Origin: Paramicrobacterium fandaimingii
Lineage (GTDB): Bacteria > Actinomycetota > Actinomycetes > Actinomycetales > Microbacteriaceae
NCBI RefSeq assembly: GCF_011751745.2
Contig: NZ_CP061170.1
Span: forward strand, 1,674,001 to 1,738,000
Length of the DNA: 64,000 nt
Direction of reading: 5' to 3'
Position 1 is the first letter of the stretch. Each line of letters starts with the position of its first letter. A program made the position numbers and the translations under genes. Shown one piece after another: positions 38,220 through 52,322 of this stretch. The notes under the pieces were generated by a model. It was given only the letters and a program-made list of their open reading frames with translations. It ran no database searches and was not told the DNA's origin.

Positions 38220-39151
38220 TCGTTCTCCTCCACGTCTGCGCTGAGCTTCTGGTGCCGCAGCCCACGCCACCAGTCTGCCGCGTTCATCGCGGCCCTTCCT
38301 GCGGGTTGCACCCGTGTGAGCACGATCGGCGTTGTGCCCGTTCCGAGCACCACCTGGCGACCGTCGAGGGCGAATTCGCCGGGCGAAAGCGGCGACGCGG
38401 CGTCGTCGCTGCGAGTGGCGGCGAGAACCTTAAATCGCTCGCCGCCAACGGAGATGTGAGCTCCTGGCTCCGGAGTCACTCCGCGGAACCTGTTGAACAC
38501 GCTCTCGGCAGATTCTCGAAGGTCGAGACGCCCGTCAGCGAGTGTGAGCTTCTCGGCGTAGCGGGAGGCACCGACCTGCGGCCGAGGCTGCAGCGTGCGC
38601 GACTCAATGCCATCGACAGCGGCGAGGAGGTCTGCCGCACCGCTGACTGCCATTCGGGCAAGCAGCTCCCCCGCAGTCTCATCATCGGTGATGGACGTCG
38701 TCGTCGCGTTCCAGATATCTCCCTCATCGAGGCCGGGCGTCAGCTGAAACACCGTTGTGTCGATTGTCGTGTCTCCGTTGATCAGCGCACGCTGAACGGG
38801 TGCCGCGCCACGCCACAAAGGCAATGCCGAGAAGTGCAGGTTCACCCAGCCGCCGGCCGGAGTCGACAGCAGCGGTTCTCTCACAAGGCCGCCATAGGCG
38901 ACGATCACACCAAGATCGACGTCAAGCGAAGCAACCTGCGCTGTGACCTCAGCGCCCAGGCGATTTGCCTTGATCACGGGAAGGTCGAGCTCGGTCGCTT
39001 TGAGAGCAACGGGCGAGGGTGTGAGGGTCCGTTTGCGCCCCTGAGGGGAGTCTTCTCGCGTGATCACCGCGCAGACGCTGTGGTGCGAACGAGCGAGTGC
39101 GTGCAGGGAAGGGACAGCGGCCGCTGGAGTGCCGGCAAAGACGATTTTCAC
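38216..39151 (-). CDS. fmt: Methionyl-tRNA formyltransferase
   Basis: Formylates initiator Met-tRNA. 311 residues. Opening [16 protein letters not shown], formyl-folate-binding core NLHFSALPLWRGAAPVQRAL with the catalytic Asn-His-Asp arrangement, LDEGDIW, then a C-terminal OB-like domain. The GTG start overlaps the priA stop by four bases. Confidence 0.97.
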   Translation of the reverse strand: MKIVFAGTPAAAVPSLHALARSHHSVCAVITREDSPQGRKRTLTPSPVALKATELDLPVIKANRLGAEVTAQVASLDVDLGVIVAYGGLVREPLLSTPAGGWVNLHFSALPLWRGAAPVQRALINGDTTIDTTVFQLTPGLDEGDIWNATTTSITDDETAGELLARMAVSGAADLLAAVDGIESRTLQPRPQVGASRYAEKLTLADGRLDLRESAESVFNRFRGVTPEPGAHISVGGERFKVLAATRSDDAASPLSPGEFALDGRQVVLGTGTTPIVLTRVQPAGRAAMNAADWWRGLRHQKLSADVEENE

Positions 39152-41094
39152 GTCACGAGCTCCGTTTCGTCAAAGCGAATGCGCAACGTCGGTGGGGGTC
39201 TGTAACCGCCTTTGGCCGAAGGGCCTCGTCGACGTTTCGTTGCGTTGGCAACGATAGCTGCTCGAAGGGACCGCGCGATCTCTGCTCCGGCAGCGTAGTC
39301 AAACCGAACAATCGACCGCACGCCGCCCTCGGCACGCTCATTCGGACCGAGAACGTCCCGGTACAGCTCCGCATCGAGGCCGGAGACGGCGGCATCAACG
39401 GCCGCCAGGTCACCGCTGACAGACACTGTTCGTACGGCAGGCGGAAAGCTGAGTTCACGGCGATCGGCAAGCTCCTCCGCGGCGAAGGCCGCCGACGTCC
39501 ACGTAGCGAAAGCCGTTCCGAGTCGGCCTCCGACTCCGACGAGGATCACGGGGGCGCCGTTTGCGGCAAGCGCCGCCGCGTTCGACCACCATCGCAGACA
39601 ATCGCCAGCGATCGTGAGCGCCTCACGCGCGAGCATCCGATCACCGTCGAGAAGCAGAACCGCACTGTAACCGTTTTCGGCGATCGGTTCGGCTCCCCTG
39701 GTGGCGACGACGAGTGCGGGCCGGGCGGGAATGCGCTCGAGCGGATGATCGCCGTCTGCTGTAATGACTGTGGTGCCGGGAAATGCCCGGCCGAGTTCCT
39801 CCGTTGTGCGTGCGGAACCGCGTGTCACAAGCCGCAGGCGGGTATCGCCGCATTCGTCGCAGCGCCAATCAGCGGACAGCGCGCCACAGAGCGCGCAGTG
39901 CGGAGCCTGCCCCGCCTTCTGGATGCTAAGGGCGCCCCCGCAGGCTCGGCAGCGCGCCCCGGTGCGGCAGCGTTGGCAGGCGACGACCGGCGCGTATCCG
40001 GGACGGGCGACTTGAACGAGCACCGGGCCGCTCTCCAGCGCAGAGCGCGCGGCTTTCCACGCAGACGAGGGGATTCTCGCGGCATCGCCATTCGACGCCG
40101 GGTCCGTGAGCGTCACTCGCGGTTGAGTATGGCGTTCCGGTGCGAGAGCCCGAAACCAGCCGATTTCGACAAGGCGCTGGCACTCGACGCTGCGGGTGTG
40201 CGACAGCAGTATGAGCGCGCACCCGGAGTCCTGCTGCCTGACGAGCGCGGCATCTCGTGCGTGCACGTAGGGCGCGAGCGGCTCAGAGTGCAGATCGTCA
40301 CCGTCGTCCCAGAGCATGATGGCATCGAGGTCGGACGCGGGTGCGTAGACGGCCGAGCGGTTGCCGATGATCACCCTCGGCCCCGGACGGAGGCAGTCGA
40401 GAAAAGCACGATAACGCTGCGCAGCCGGCTGTTTGGCGTCGAGTCGTGACACGAGCCTCGAGGGCACGAACGACCTGAGCGCGGTCAGCACCTGATCTTG
40501 GTCGCGATAATCAGGAACAACGATGATGATCTTGCGCCCCCGTGCCAGCACCTGGGTCGCCAGCTCCGCTGCCGACTGGGCCCATCGCCCGACGGTGTCA
40601 CCGTTCGGTGTCAGGCACAGCTGCGGAATGGCGGAGATGGCAACTCTCTCCCCCGGCGCAACGGCAGACGAGGCGTCGGAATAGCCTGCCAGAGGCAGGG
40701 GCGCGACCGTGTCGTCTGCCGGCTCGGCCTCGAGCCAGGCCTTCTCGACCCTCACGTGTCGTTTTGGTACGGCCAGGCGAACGATGTCGCTTGCACTTCC
40801 AGCAGCACGATCGGCAACCGCGCGCGCCACACGCCAGACTTCCGGAGCGAGAACGGGAACGGCCGAGACAAGGCTCTCGAGGGTGCTGAGTTCGCCGTCG
40901 AATGAGCTCGAGTCCGTGAGCTCGATGACGTACGCATCGGCGATGCGTCCTCCTGAGCGCAACGGAACGCGTACGCGGCATCCGACCCCGATGTACTCTG
41001 CAAGTGACTCGGGAACCGCATAGTCGAAGAGGTGATCGAGTGCCGGCACCGGGGAATCGATCATGACCCGGGCGACACGCACGGTCGCTGTCAC
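39148..41094 (-). CDS. priA: Primosomal protein N' (PriA), helicase motifs degenerate
   Basis: 648 residues. PriA restarts stalled replication forks. The N-terminal DNA-binding part is recognisable ([19 protein letters not shown]). The zinc-binding region keeps its cysteines: [15 protein letters not shown] and [18 protein letters not shown]. The helicase core does not: no GxGKT Walker A is present, and the DEEH box is replaced by WDDGDD. Actinobacterial PriA proteins are known for this loss, so it probably binds forks without unwinding. The GTG at 41094 overlaps the metK stop by four bases (GTGA). Confidence 0.92.
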   Translation of the reverse strand: MTATVRVARVMIDSPVPALDHLFDYAVPESLAEYIGVGCRVRVPLRSGGRIADAYVIELTDSSSFDGELSTLESLVSAVPVLAPEVWRVARAVADRAAGSASDIVRLAVPKRHVRVEKAWLEAEPADDTVAPLPLAGYSDASSAVAPGERVAISAIPQLCLTPNGDTVGRWAQSAAELATQVLARGRKIIIVVPDYRDQDQVLTALRSFVPSRLVSRLDAKQPAAQRYRAFLDCLRPGPRVIIGNRSAVYAPASDLDAIMLWDDGDDLHSEPLAPYVHARDAALVRQQDSGCALILLSHTRSVECQRLVEIGWFRALAPERHTQPRVTLTDPASNGDAARIPSSAWKAARSALESGPVLVQVARPGYAPVVACQRCRTGARCRACGGALSIQKAGQAPHCALCGALSADWRCDECGDTRLRLVTRGSARTTEELGRAFPGTTVITADGDHPLERIPARPALVVATRGAEPIAENGYSAVLLLDGDRMLAREALTIAGDCLRWWSNAAALAANGAPVILVGVGGRLGTAFATWTSAAFAAEELADRRELSFPPAVRTVSVSGDLAAVDAAVSGLDAELYRDVLGPNERAEGGVRSIVRFDYAAGAEIARSLRAAIVANATKRRRGPSAKGGYRPPPTLRIRFDETELVT

Positions 41095-42284
41095 AACCCG
41101 GATGCTGCCCGCAGGTCGGCGGCGCGATCGGTTGTCTCCCACGTGAAGTCGGGCAGCTCCCGACCGAAGTGACCATACGCCGCGGTCTGTGCGTAAATCG
41201 GGCGCAGCAGGTTCAGCTGGTCGATGATGGCACCGGGCCGAAGATCGAAGACCTCGTTGATGGCCGTGACAATGCTCTGATCGGGCACGCGGCCCGTGCC
41301 GAACGTCTCAACGTAGAGGCCGACCGGGGCTGCCTTTCCGATGGCGTACGCGACCTGCACTTCGATGCGGTCGGCGAGCCCGGCAGCCACCGCGTTCTTG
41401 GCGACCCAGCGCATGGCGTAGGTAGCCGAGCGGTCGACTTTCGACGGGTCTTTTCCGCTGAAGGCGCCGCCGCCGTGGCGTGCGGAACCTCCGTAGGTGT
41501 CAATGATCACCTTGCGCCCCGTGAGTCCGGCGTCTCCCTTGGGGCCGCCGAGCACGAACGTTCCCGTTGGATTGATGAACTGCTCGTACGCGCTCGTGTC
41601 GAGATCGAGCGGCTCGAGCACAGGGGCGATCACGTGCTCGTGAACCTCCCGGCGAATCTGCTCCGTCGAAACCTCGGGAGCATGCTGGGTTGAAAGCACG
41701 ATGGTTTTCACCGCACGCGGAATGTCGCCGTCGTAGCCGACGGTGACCTGCGTCTTTCCGTCCGGACGCAGGTAGTCGAGTTCTCCCGCCTTGCGCACCG
41801 TGGCCAACCGCTCGGAGAGCCTGTGTGCGATCCAGATCGGCATGGGCATGAGCTCGGGCGTTTCGTTCGATGCGTATCCGAACATGATTCCTTGGTCGCC
41901 GGCGCCCTGACGGTCGTAACGATCAACCGACGACTGTTCGCGTGCCTCAAACGCATCGTCGACTCCCTGTGCAATGTCGGGAGACTGTGCACCGATCGAC
42001 ACGGAGATGCCACACGAGTCCGCGTCGAATCCGGTTTCGCTCGACGTGTAGCCGATTCGCCGAATGACGTCGCGCACGATCGCGGGAATCTCGACGTACC
42101 CGTGCGTCGAGACTTCACCCGCGACATGAACGAGCCCCGTCGTCACCAGCGTTTCCACGGCTACCCTGCTGTGCGCATCGGCAGCGAGCAAGGCATCGAG
42201 AATGCTGTCGGAGATCTGATCGCAGATTTTGTCTGGGTGGCCCTCTGTGACGGATTCAGAGGTGAAGAGTCGCAATTCGGTCAT
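41091..42284 (-). CDS. metK: S-adenosylmethionine synthetase
   Basis: Makes SAM from methionine and ATP. 397 residues. The ATP-site motif is [17 protein letters not shown], the hexapeptide-like [12 protein letters not shown] lies near residue 125, and the P-loop [17 protein letters not shown] near residue 270. AGGGA lies eight bases before the ATG. The 84 bases upstream contain a hairpin but no recognisable SAM riboswitch. Confidence 0.98.
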   Translation of the reverse strand: MTELRLFTSESVTEGHPDKICDQISDSILDALLAADAHSRVAVETLVTTGLVHVAGEVSTHGYVEIPAIVRDVIRRIGYTSSETGFDADSCGISVSIGAQSPDIAQGVDDAFEAREQSSVDRYDRQGAGDQGIMFGYASNETPELMPMPIWIAHRLSERLATVRKAGELDYLRPDGKTQVTVGYDGDIPRAVKTIVLSTQHAPEVSTEQIRREVHEHVIAPVLEPLDLDTSAYEQFINPTGTFVLGGPKGDAGLTGRKVIIDTYGGSARHGGGAFSGKDPSKVDRSATYAMRWVAKNAVAAGLADRIEVQVAYAIGKAAPVGLYVETFGTGRVPDQSIVTAINEVFDLRPGAIIDQLNLLRPIYAQTAAYGHFGRELPDFTWETTDRAADLRAASGL

Positions 42285-42319
42285 TCGTCGGTCCCTACGG
42301 TCTCGAGCCTGCGCAGAGA

Positions 42320-42358
42320 AATGTCGGTGGCTCCAGCATCCGCTGCACCACCGACATT
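42320..42358 (-). terminator. Hairpin between rpoZ and metK
   Basis: AATGTCGGTGG and CCACCGACATT form an 11-bp perfect stem with a 17-base loop, 11 bases past the rpoZ stop. It may be a partial terminator for the upstream operon. Confidence 0.55.
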
Positions 42359-42368
42359 CCAGAAAGAA

Positions 42369-42626
42369 TTACTCAGAGATTGGACGCAGAACCAGCTTGT
42401 CCTCGTTGATCTCGTGCAGTGCAACGGACAGCGGCTTGTCTTCAACCGTCGAGTCGACGAGCGGGCCGACGTTGTCAAAGAGACTGCCTTCGTGCAGGTC
42501 TGCATAGTAGTCGTTGATCTGGCGTGCACGCTTCGAAGCGAAGATCACGAGCTGGTACTTCGAATCGACTTTGGACAGCAGTTCGTCGATCGGCGGGTCA
42601 ATGATTCCCTTGGGCTTGTCGGCCAT
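42369..42626 (-). CDS. rpoZ: DNA-directed RNA polymerase omega subunit
   Basis: 85 residues. It helps RNA polymerase assembly. The helix [21 protein letters not shown] and the closing [17 protein letters not shown] are typical of actinobacterial omega. It follows gmk by seven bases. Confidence 0.95.
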   Translation of the reverse strand: MADKPKGIIDPPIDELLSKVDSKYQLVIFASKRARQINDYYADLHEGSLFDNVGPLVDSTVEDKPLSVALHEINEDKLVLRPISE

Positions 42627-42633
42627 AGTGTGG

Positions 42634-43605
42634 TCACACTCCTCGTGCGGTGTTTGCGGCGGTTGGTGCAGCGTCAGGATGTGCCCGGCGAGGGCCCCGG
42701 CCGCGAGTCTTTATCAATTCTACGACTTCTTGCGCTGCTTCGCCGACAGTGGTGTTCGTCACTCGGAAATCGAACTCGTCTTGAGCGGCCAATTCGACCT
42801 GTGCTGAGTCGAGGCGACGGGCCCGTTCAACGGCATCCTCTGTTCCTCTGCCGACAAGTCTGCGCACGAGTTCATCCCAGCTGGGAGGCAGCAGAAAGAC
42901 CAGCGTCGCCTCCGGCATTCTGGCGCGAACTTGGCGTGCGCCCTGCAGGTCGATCTCGAGCAGAACGCTCTTGCCTTCCGACAGGGCTTTCTCGATGGGC
43001 GCACGCGGAGTGCCGTAACGATACGAGTTGTGAACCTTCGCGTATTCGAGCAGCTCCCCCGCCTCGATCAGCCGGTCGAACTCTGCATCGTCGACGAAAT
43101 AGTAGTTCACGCCGTCGGACTCGCCAGGACGCGGAGCTCTCGTCGTGGCCGAGACGCTCAGAAGCACATCAGGGTAGTTGTCTCTGATGTGCGCAGCGAC
43201 GGTTCCTTTGCCAACGGCGGTGGGGCCGGCGAGCACGACAAGACGGCTGCGGCGCCGAGATCTGTTCGTCGATTCCCTGTGCTGCAGAAAGGCAGTGAGG
43301 CGGTGGCGCTGGTGGACGCCGAGCCCGCCAATGCGCTTTGCCCGCGAGATGCGAAGGTCCGAGAGGATGCGGTCGAGCTTCGTCGTTCCGATTGCGGGAA
43401 CGCTGATGAGCAGGTCAGTGATGCGCATGCGTCCTTCGACGCCCTCGGGATCAGTGAATCCTGCATCGAGTACGTCGAGGGCGGACCGATGTCCGGCTGC
43501 GACGTCGGATTTCACGGCGGCGCGTGCTCGCCTGGCAGCCACGGCGGCTCGGGATGCGGCAAGGCGATCCACCTCTGGTGGACGCCGACTCGACGGTTCA
43601 GACAA
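42634..43605 (-). CDS. gmk: Actinobacterial integration host factor (mIHF) domain fused to guanylate kinase
   Basis: 323 residues; ordinary Gmk is about 200. Residues about 12-108 match mIHF, the actinobacterial nucleoid DNA-binding protein: [12 protein letters not shown], then the helix-two-turn-helix-like [20 protein letters not shown] and the closing [14 protein letters not shown] basic linker (109-121) leads to guanylate kinase, which makes GDP from GMP: P-loop [14 protein letters not shown] (125-138), the GMP-site [13 protein letters not shown], and [10 protein letters not shown]. The start is TTG at 43605, behind GAGGGAG and overlapping the pyrF stop by eight bases. No internal start with a ribosome-binding site for a separate Gmk is obvious. 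Confidence 0.93.
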   Translation of the reverse strand: MSEPSSRRPPEVDRLAASRAAVAARRARAAVKSDVAAGHRSALDVLDAGFTDPEGVEGRMRITDLLISVPAIGTTKLDRILSDLRISRAKRIGGLGVHQRHRLTAFLQHRESTNRSRRRSRLVVLAGPTAVGKGTVAAHIRDNYPDVLLSVSATTRAPRPGESDGVNYYFVDDAEFDRLIEAGELLEYAKVHNSYRYGTPRAPIEKALSEGKSVLLEIDLQGARQVRARMPEATLVFLLPPSWDELVRRLVGRGTEDAVERARRLDSAQVELAAQDEFDFRVTNTTVGEAAQEVVELIKTRGRGPRRAHPDAAPTAANTARGV

Positions 43606-44445
43606 TGGACTCCCTCACTTCAGTGGCACGCTGTGCGGCCACGCGCGCAATATCATCAGGCCCGGCTGACAGGATACTTCGGGATTCGCTGACGATCACC
43701 CCCGGAGAAAGCTGACCGTAGATTCTCGAGGCATCGCCGACCCGTGCACCCTGATAGCCAAATCCAGGGGCGAGAACCGGAAGAATCGGATCGAATGTCG
43801 TATTCGTGTCGATTCCGAAAGTGCTCAATTCAAGAGTAGCCCCCGCGACGATTCCAATGTCGCCCAGTCGCTGCTCGAGATTCTCGGCATTGCGTTTCGA
43901 GACCCCCGAGACGATGTCGCTCGCCACAGTGGTTCCGCTCGAGGTCACCGAGCTCTGCAGCGTCGCAGCTTCAGGGTTGGACGTCGCCGCAAGCACGAAC
44001 GCGCCCTTGCCGTTCTGACGCGCTGTGTCAAACGTCTCGCTGAGCGACTCGACCCCAAGGTACGGATTGAGCGTGACGGCATCGGCTTCGAGAGGCGACC
44101 CGGGCGTCAGCCAGGCTGAAGCGTAACCGCGCATGCTCGAGCCGATTTCACCGCGCTTCACATCAGCGATCACCAGCAGCTGCGCTGCACGAGCGGCGGC
44201 GAGAACATCCTCGAGCGCAGCGTAGCCAGCCGATCCGAACCGCTCGAAGAACGCCACTTGCGGTTTGACGATGCCGACGGCACCGTTTGCCGCATCAACG
44301 GTGCGCAACCCGAACTGGCGCGCACCGTCTGCGCTGTCGGGAAGCCCCCACGACGCCAGCAGGTGGGGGTGCGGGTCGATGCCGAGGCACAGGGGCCCGC
44401 ACGCGTCGAAGACGCACGCGAGGCGGTCGCCGAACGCAGCCGACA

Positions 44446-44449
<4 letters not shown>
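43598..44449 (-). CDS. pyrF: Orotidine-5'-phosphate decarboxylase (long, type 2)
   Basis: OMP to UMP, the last step of the pathway. 283 residues. The catalytic Lys is in [14 protein letters not shown], the phosphate site in [13 protein letters not shown]. This longer form is usual in actinobacteria. Its ATG overlaps the carB stop by four bases; its end overlaps the mIHF-gmk start. Confidence 0.96.
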
Positions 44450-47717
<3,268 letters not shown>

Positions 47718-47718
<1 letters not shown>

Positions 47719-48905
47719 TAGTTGTTCTCTCCTGCGTTGTTCGTCGTGTCGGTGTGATCGGCCTGCGCGATGACCATCTCGCGGAATCGATCGAAGAGGT
47801 ACATCGCGTCGTGCGGTCCGGCGGCGGACTCGGGGTGGTATTGAACGCTGAACGCGGGAATGTCGAGGCAGTTGAGGCCCTCGACGACATTGTCGTTGAG
47901 TCCGTAGTGGCTGACCTCGACGCGGCCAAAGCCTTCGGCCGATTCGCTGACGCCCTCAAGAGGTGCATCGACGGCGAACCCATGGTTATGCGAGGTGATT
48001 TCAACCTTCCCCGTGCTCTTGTCGAGCACAGGCTGGTTGATGCCCCTGTGGCCGAAGGGCAGCTTGTATGTTCCGAAGCCCAGTGCGCGGCCGAGAAGCT
48101 GATTGCCGAAGCAGATGCCGAAGTACGGAATCCCCTCCCTGAGCACGGTGCGGAGCATGTTCACGTGGCGATCCGATGCTCCCGGATCGCCGGGGCCGTT
48201 TGAATAGAAGAGCGCGCTGGGAGCGAGGGCGAGAATTTCCTCGGCCGAGCTGTCTTCCGGAAGCACGTGAACCTCAAAGCCGCGCTCGGCGAGGTAGCGC
48301 ACGGTCGAGGTCTTGACGCCGAGGTCGAGCACGGCGACAGAGCCGATGCGCTCTCCGACTGGTGCCATCGTGTAATGCTCTCGCGTTGACACATCTGCCG
48401 AGAGGTTGAGTCCCGACATCTCGATGCTGCCCCGCACCATGTCGAGCTGCTCGGAATCGGAGAGCGACAGAGAGTCTCCCGAGAAGATTCCGGCGCGCAT
48501 GGCGCCGCCCGAGCGGATGCGACGGGTCACTGCTCGCGTGTCGATGCCGGAGATGCCCACGATGCCGTCGGTGAGAAGGTCGTTGTCGAGGCTGCTCTCG
48601 GCTCGGAAGTTCGAGACGACGCGAGAGGGGTCGCGAACGACGAAGCCGGAGACCCAGATGCGGGAGGACTCCTCGTCGTCGGCATTGACCCCCGTGTTGC
48701 CGATATGCGGTGCCGTCATCATGACGATCTGGCCCGCGTACGACGGGTCGGTGAGGGTCTCCTGGTACCCGGTCATCCCCGTCGCGAAGACGACCTCTCC
48801 GAGCGTTGAGCCCGTTGAACCGTAAGCATCGCCCGAGTATCGGGTGCCGTCTTCGAGCAGAAGGACAGCGGGCGGTTTGGGGCTGAAGAATGTTTGCGTT
48901 GTCAT
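47718..48905 (-). CDS. carA: Carbamoyl-phosphate synthase small subunit
   Basis: Glutaminase that supplies ammonia to CarB. 395 residues. The N-terminal domain has [21 protein letters not shown]. The class I amidotransferase site is [16 protein letters not shown] (Cys), with SHNHGFAVD and [11 protein letters not shown] (His-Glu). The ATG overlaps the upstream small gene by four bases. Confidence 0.97.
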
Positions 48906-49426
48906 GCGTTGCTTTCGCTTTCAAGATCCGAGCGCGCTCGGTCAGTCGGAATGAGGTGTCTGATGGCGGCAAGAGCGCGAGGTTGGTCGGCGGATACGCG
49001 GAAGCGAACGTAGCTGTCGCACTCCGATCCGTCGAGTAGCGTCCACGCGATGCAGACGAGCCCGCCTGGCTCCACAACACGGTCGATGGCTACCTGTGCC
49101 GTGTGCGCCGAGCGCAGTGAGGCTGCGGGCAGAAATGCCGGTCGCTCGCCTGTGACGGCGAGAGATGCGCCCGCAGGAGCGATGCTGAGCGTTCCGACGC
49201 CGCGAAAACCAAGCCCGGGCAGCGCGAGCCGTTCAAGAGGCTCGCCAGAGCGCGTCGTGGCGACATACTGAATGTCATATGCATCGCTCGGAGCGAAGCT
49301 CTCGGGCACGGGAGACAGAGCGTGCTCAGCGTCGCGCGCCGTGCGTCGTCGCCAGGATCGCCACATAATGCCGAAAAGCACGATGACGATTCCAGCGGTG
49401 ATGAGGCCAGGGATGAGCTTATCCAT
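48902..49426 (-). CDS. Membrane-anchored protein of the pyr operon, unknown function (PH-like)
   Basis: 174 residues. One N-terminal membrane helix (about 5-22) is followed by an Arg-rich stop and a beta-rich cytoplasmic domain (about 45-160) that resembles the PH-like proteins often found between pyrC and carA in actinobacteria. Segments such as [20 protein letters not shown] are strand-like. No enzyme motif is visible. It overlaps pyrC by eight bases and carA by four, so it is made with the pathway enzymes. Confidence 0.8.
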   Translation of the reverse strand: MDKLIPGLITAGIVIVLFGIMWRSWRRRTARDAEHALSPVPESFAPSDAYDIQYVATTRSGEPLERLALPGLGFRGVGTLSIAPAGASLAVTGERPAFLPAASLRSAHTAQVAIDRVVEPGGLVCIAWTLLDGSECDSYVRFRVSADQPRALAAIRHLIPTDRARSDLESESNA

Positions 49427-50750
49427 GGAAAGTCGCCTCCTGGATGACAGCCTCCGGCGCCTTCAGCTCGCCGTTGTCGAGCGTGATGCGACCATTGTGC
49501 ATCGTCGTCACGACACGGCCGGGCAGCTGGCGACCGAGGTATGGGGAGTTTGCGCTGCGCCCCTTGAGCGAGCTCGGAGTGAACTCGTCGGCGGCCGAGT
49601 CGTCGTACAGCACGATGTTTGCGCTGCTTCCCACCGCCAACAGCTCGCCCTGGCCAGACAGCATGCCGATTCGCGCTGGTTCGCGACTCAGCACGCGCTC
49701 GACGTCCGTCCAGCCCAGCTGCCCCGTTGCGACGACGGACTGGTGAACGACCCGCAGGGCGGATTCGAGCCCGACCATGCCGTTCGCAGCGGCATCCCAC
49801 TCGCATTGCTTGTTCTCAGCCGGATGCGGTGCATGATCCGTTGCGACGATATCGATGGTGCCATCGGCAAGTGCCGCCCGGACTGCCGTGACATCTTCCA
49901 TCGTTCGCAGCGGTGGGTTCACTTTGTAGCGTGCATCGTATCCGGCGACGAGGTCATCTGTCAGCAGCAAGTGGTGCGGAGTGACCTCGGCGGTGACGGG
50001 GATGCCGCGGGCTTTCGCCCAGCGAATCACCTCAACGCTTCCTGCCGTCGACACGTGGCACACGTGCAGACGCGATCCGACGTGCTCGGCAAGCAGAACG
50101 TCGCGCGCGATGATCGATTCCTCGGCGACGGCAGGCCAGCCCGTGAGGCCGAGCTCTGCAGAGCGGACGCCCTCGTTCATCTGCGCGCCTTCGGTCAGAC
50201 GTGGGTCTTGCGCATGCTGCGCGATGACGCCGCCGAATGCCTTCACATACTCGAGGGCGCGCCGCATGAGCAGCGGATCAGAGACGCAGAAGCCGTCGTC
50301 CGAGAAGACGCGCACGCGCGCTCGGGATGACGCCATGGCGCCGAGCTCTGCGAGACGCTCTCCCTTGAGGCCGATGGTGACGGCGCCGATGGGCTGCACC
50401 GTGGCGTAGCCGGCGCGGTAGCCCAGCTCCAGCTCCTGCTCGACGACTCCGGCAGTGTCGGCGACGGGCGATGTGTTCGCCATCGCGAATACAGCGGTGA
50501 AGCCACCGGCTGCTGCCGCTTGGGTTCCCGTGAGCACCGTCTCGCTCTGCTCGAACCCCGGTTCCCGCAAGTGCGTGTGCAGATCGACGAGGCCGGGCAG
50601 AGCGAGAAGCCCGTCGGCGTCGATGCGCTCGGCTCCTGCCGGGGCCGAGAGGGAGCCCAACTCGGTGATGACTCCGTTCTCGACAAGGATGTCGGTCGGC
50701 TGCCCATCGGATCGCCGAGCGCCCGCAATGAACTGTGTTGACATCGTCAC
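49419..50750 (-). CDS. pyrC: Dihydroorotase
   Basis: Cyclises carbamoyl-aspartate to dihydroorotate. 443 residues, the long class I type. The metal-site opening is [17 protein letters not shown], with [12 protein letters not shown] and the late [13 protein letters not shown] at 50750 overlaps the pyrB stop by four bases and has AGGA behind it; an ATG two codons later is possible. Confidence 0.97.
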   Translation of the reverse strand: MTMSTQFIAGARRSDGQPTDILVENGVITELGSLSAPAGAERIDADGLLALPGLVDLHTHLREPGFEQSETVLTGTQAAAAGGFTAVFAMANTSPVADTAGVVEQELELGYRAGYATVQPIGAVTIGLKGERLAELGAMASSRARVRVFSDDGFCVSDPLLMRRALEYVKAFGGVIAQHAQDPRLTEGAQMNEGVRSAELGLTGWPAVAEESIIARDVLLAEHVGSRLHVCHVSTAGSVEVIRWAKARGIPVTAEVTPHHLLLTDDLVAGYDARYKVNPPLRTMEDVTAVRAALADGTIDIVATDHAPHPAENKQCEWDAAANGMVGLESALRVVHQSVVATGQLGWTDVERVLSREPARIGMLSGQGELLAVGSSANIVLYDDSAADEFTPSSLKGRSANSPYLGRQLPGRVVTTMHNGRITLDNGELKAPEAVIQEATFHG

Positions 50751-51700
50751 AGGAGTTCCTCTCGTTCACCGGATAGCAGCAGGTAGAGCGCGGCCATACG
50801 CACCGACACGCCATTGGTCACCTGTTCGCGCACCGTCGACTGGGCCGAGTCAGCGGCCGACGCTGAGATCTCGAGGCCACGGTTCATCGGCCCGGGGTGC
50901 ATCACAATCGTACTCGTCGGAAGCCGGGAGAAGCGTTCGTCGTTGAGCCCCCACCGTCGCGAGTATTCGCGGGAGTTGGGAAAGAATGCGTCGTGCATCC
51001 GTTCCGCTTGGATCCTCAGGAGCATGACGGCGTCTGGAGTCGCGCGGAGCACCTCGTCGAGGTCGTATGACACGGTGACGGGCCACGTCGAAACGTCGAC
51101 GGGAACAAGCGTTGGCGGTGCAACGATTGTGACATTCGCACCGAGCGTCGTGAGCAGCCAGACATTTGATCTCACGACCCGGGAATGCAGAATGTCTCCG
51201 ACGATCGCGACGTGCATACCATCCAGCCCGCGACCCCTGCTGCCGTCGCCGTGCGCGCGTTTGCGCATTGTATAGGCATCGAGAAGAGCTTGAGTGGGAT
51301 GCTCGTGCGTGCCGTCCCCCGCGTTCATGACGCCGGCGGAGATCCACCCGCTCGACGCAAGTGTGCGCGGGGCACCCGAGGCGCTGTGCCTGATGACGAC
51401 GGCGTCGGCTCCCATCGCCTCGAGGGTCTGAGCCGTGTCTTTGAGACTCTCGCCCTTCGACACGCTCGAGCCTTTCGCGCTGAAGTTGATAACGTCGGCC
51501 GAAAGCCGCTTTGCTGCCGCCTCGAACGAGATTCGCGTACGCGTCGAATCTTCGAAGAACAGATTGACGACTGTCTTCCCGCGCAAGGTCGGAAGCTTCT
51601 TCACCTCGCGCCGCTGCGTCGCGGCCATATCTTCTGCGACATCGAGAAGTGCGATTGCCTCGTCGCGAGTGACATCTTTCGTCGTGAGCAGGTGGCGCAT
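50747..51700 (-). CDS. pyrB: Aspartate carbamoyltransferase catalytic subunit
   Basis: 317 residues. The carbamoyl-phosphate site is [19 protein letters not shown], the loop [16 protein letters not shown] follows, and [12 protein letters not shown] is near the C-terminus. No regulatory PyrI is present nearby. The ATG shares one base with the pyrR stop (TGATG). Confidence 0.97.
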   Translation of the reverse strand: MRHLLTTKDVTRDEAIALLDVAEDMAATQRREVKKLPTLRGKTVVNLFFEDSTRTRISFEAAAKRLSADVINFSAKGSSVSKGESLKDTAQTLEAMGADAVVIRHSASGAPRTLASSGWISAGVMNAGDGTHEHPTQALLDAYTMRKRAHGDGSRGRGLDGMHVAIVGDILHSRVVRSNVWLLTTLGANVTIVAPPTLVPVDVSTWPVTVSYDLDEVLRATPDAVMLLRIQAERMHDAFFPNSREYSRRWGLNDERFSRLPTSTIVMHPGPMNRGLEISASAADSAQSTVREQVTNGVSVRMAALYLLLSGEREELL

Positions 51701-52239
51701 CAGTCGCCGACCTCCTCAATTGTCACGACATCTTCGCCGTCGTACTCGACAAGGTGAACGTTGATTCTCTCGTGAGAGGCAGACGGCAGATTCTTACCGA
51801 CGAAGTCGGGCCTGATCGGCAGTTCCCGATGCCCTCTGTCGACGAGAGTTGCCAGGCGAACGGCCCGAGGCCGCCCGATATCCCCAAGGGCATCGAGAGC
51901 GGCGCGAATCGTGCGACCGGAATACAGCACGTCGTCAACGAGCACGACGGTGACGCCGTCTATTCCACCCTCAGGAATGCTTGTGGGTGCCGGGGCGCGG
52001 GTTGGATGCCGGCCGAGATCGTCGCGATACATGGTGACGTCGAGTGCGCCTGAGGCGACGCGGATGCCGGAGATTGTGCTGATCGTCTCGGCGACGCGGT
52101 CTGCGAGGGCGACACCCCGCGTGGGAATGCCGAGAACAACGAGCTTCTCGGCGCCCTTGTTCGATTCGAGAATTTCGTGCGCGATGCGCGTGAGCGCTCG
52201 AGTGATGTCTGCGGATTGCAGCACAGTGCGCATGGTCAA
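51700..52239 (-). CDS. pyrR: PyrR, pyrimidine-operon RNA-binding regulator and uracil phosphoribosyltransferase
   Basis: 179 residues. PRPP-binding motif [21 protein letters not shown] near residue 105; opening [20 protein letters not shown]. PyrR binds pyr mRNA when UMP is high. The frame begins at TTG (52239), which lies seven bases after GGGAG; an in-frame ATG two codons later (52233) would be 13 bases away. It is the first pyr gene and precedes pyrB directly. A PyrR-binding-loop-like sequence abuts its ribosome-binding site, so it probably controls itself and the whole operon. Confidence 0.95.
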   Translation of the reverse strand: MTMRTVLQSADITRALTRIAHEILESNKGAEKLVVLGIPTRGVALADRVAETISTISGIRVASGALDVTMYRDDLGRHPTRAPAPTSIPEGGIDGVTVVLVDDVLYSGRTIRAALDALGDIGRPRAVRLATLVDRGHRELPIRPDFVGKNLPSASHERINVHLVEYDGEDVVTIEEVGD

Positions 52240-52257
52240 TGCGCCACTCCCTTCTCC

Positions 52258-52269
52258 GCCTCTCTGGAC
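52258..52269 (-). promoter_or_regulatory. Candidate PyrR-binding loop in the pyrR leader
   Basis: On the minus strand GTCCAGAGAGGC matches 12 of 14 positions of the known PyrR-binding consensus (ARUCCnGnGAGGYU) when its two flanking bases are counted as mismatches. It directly precedes the purine-rich GGAGAAGGGAG (52257-52247) that serves pyrR, so bound PyrR could block ribosome entry, as described for mycobacteria. Confidence 0.65.
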
Positions 52270-52322
52270 GGCATTAAAGGTTGTTGGTGCCCTGAGCCTA
52301 TCGCACGGCGATCAGTGAAACG

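Noticed and set aside
39097-40449. Plus-strand open frame of 450 codons
   Set aside because: Antisense to priA; Arg/Gly-rich with no domain pattern. Typical high-GC shadow.
42285-42368. SAM riboswitch ahead of metK
   Set aside because: The gap is 84 bases with one simple hairpin; none of the multi-stem cores of known SAM riboswitches can be drawn.
41823-43187. Plus-strand open frame of 454 codons
   Set aside because: Runs opposite metK, rpoZ and gmk, all well supported.
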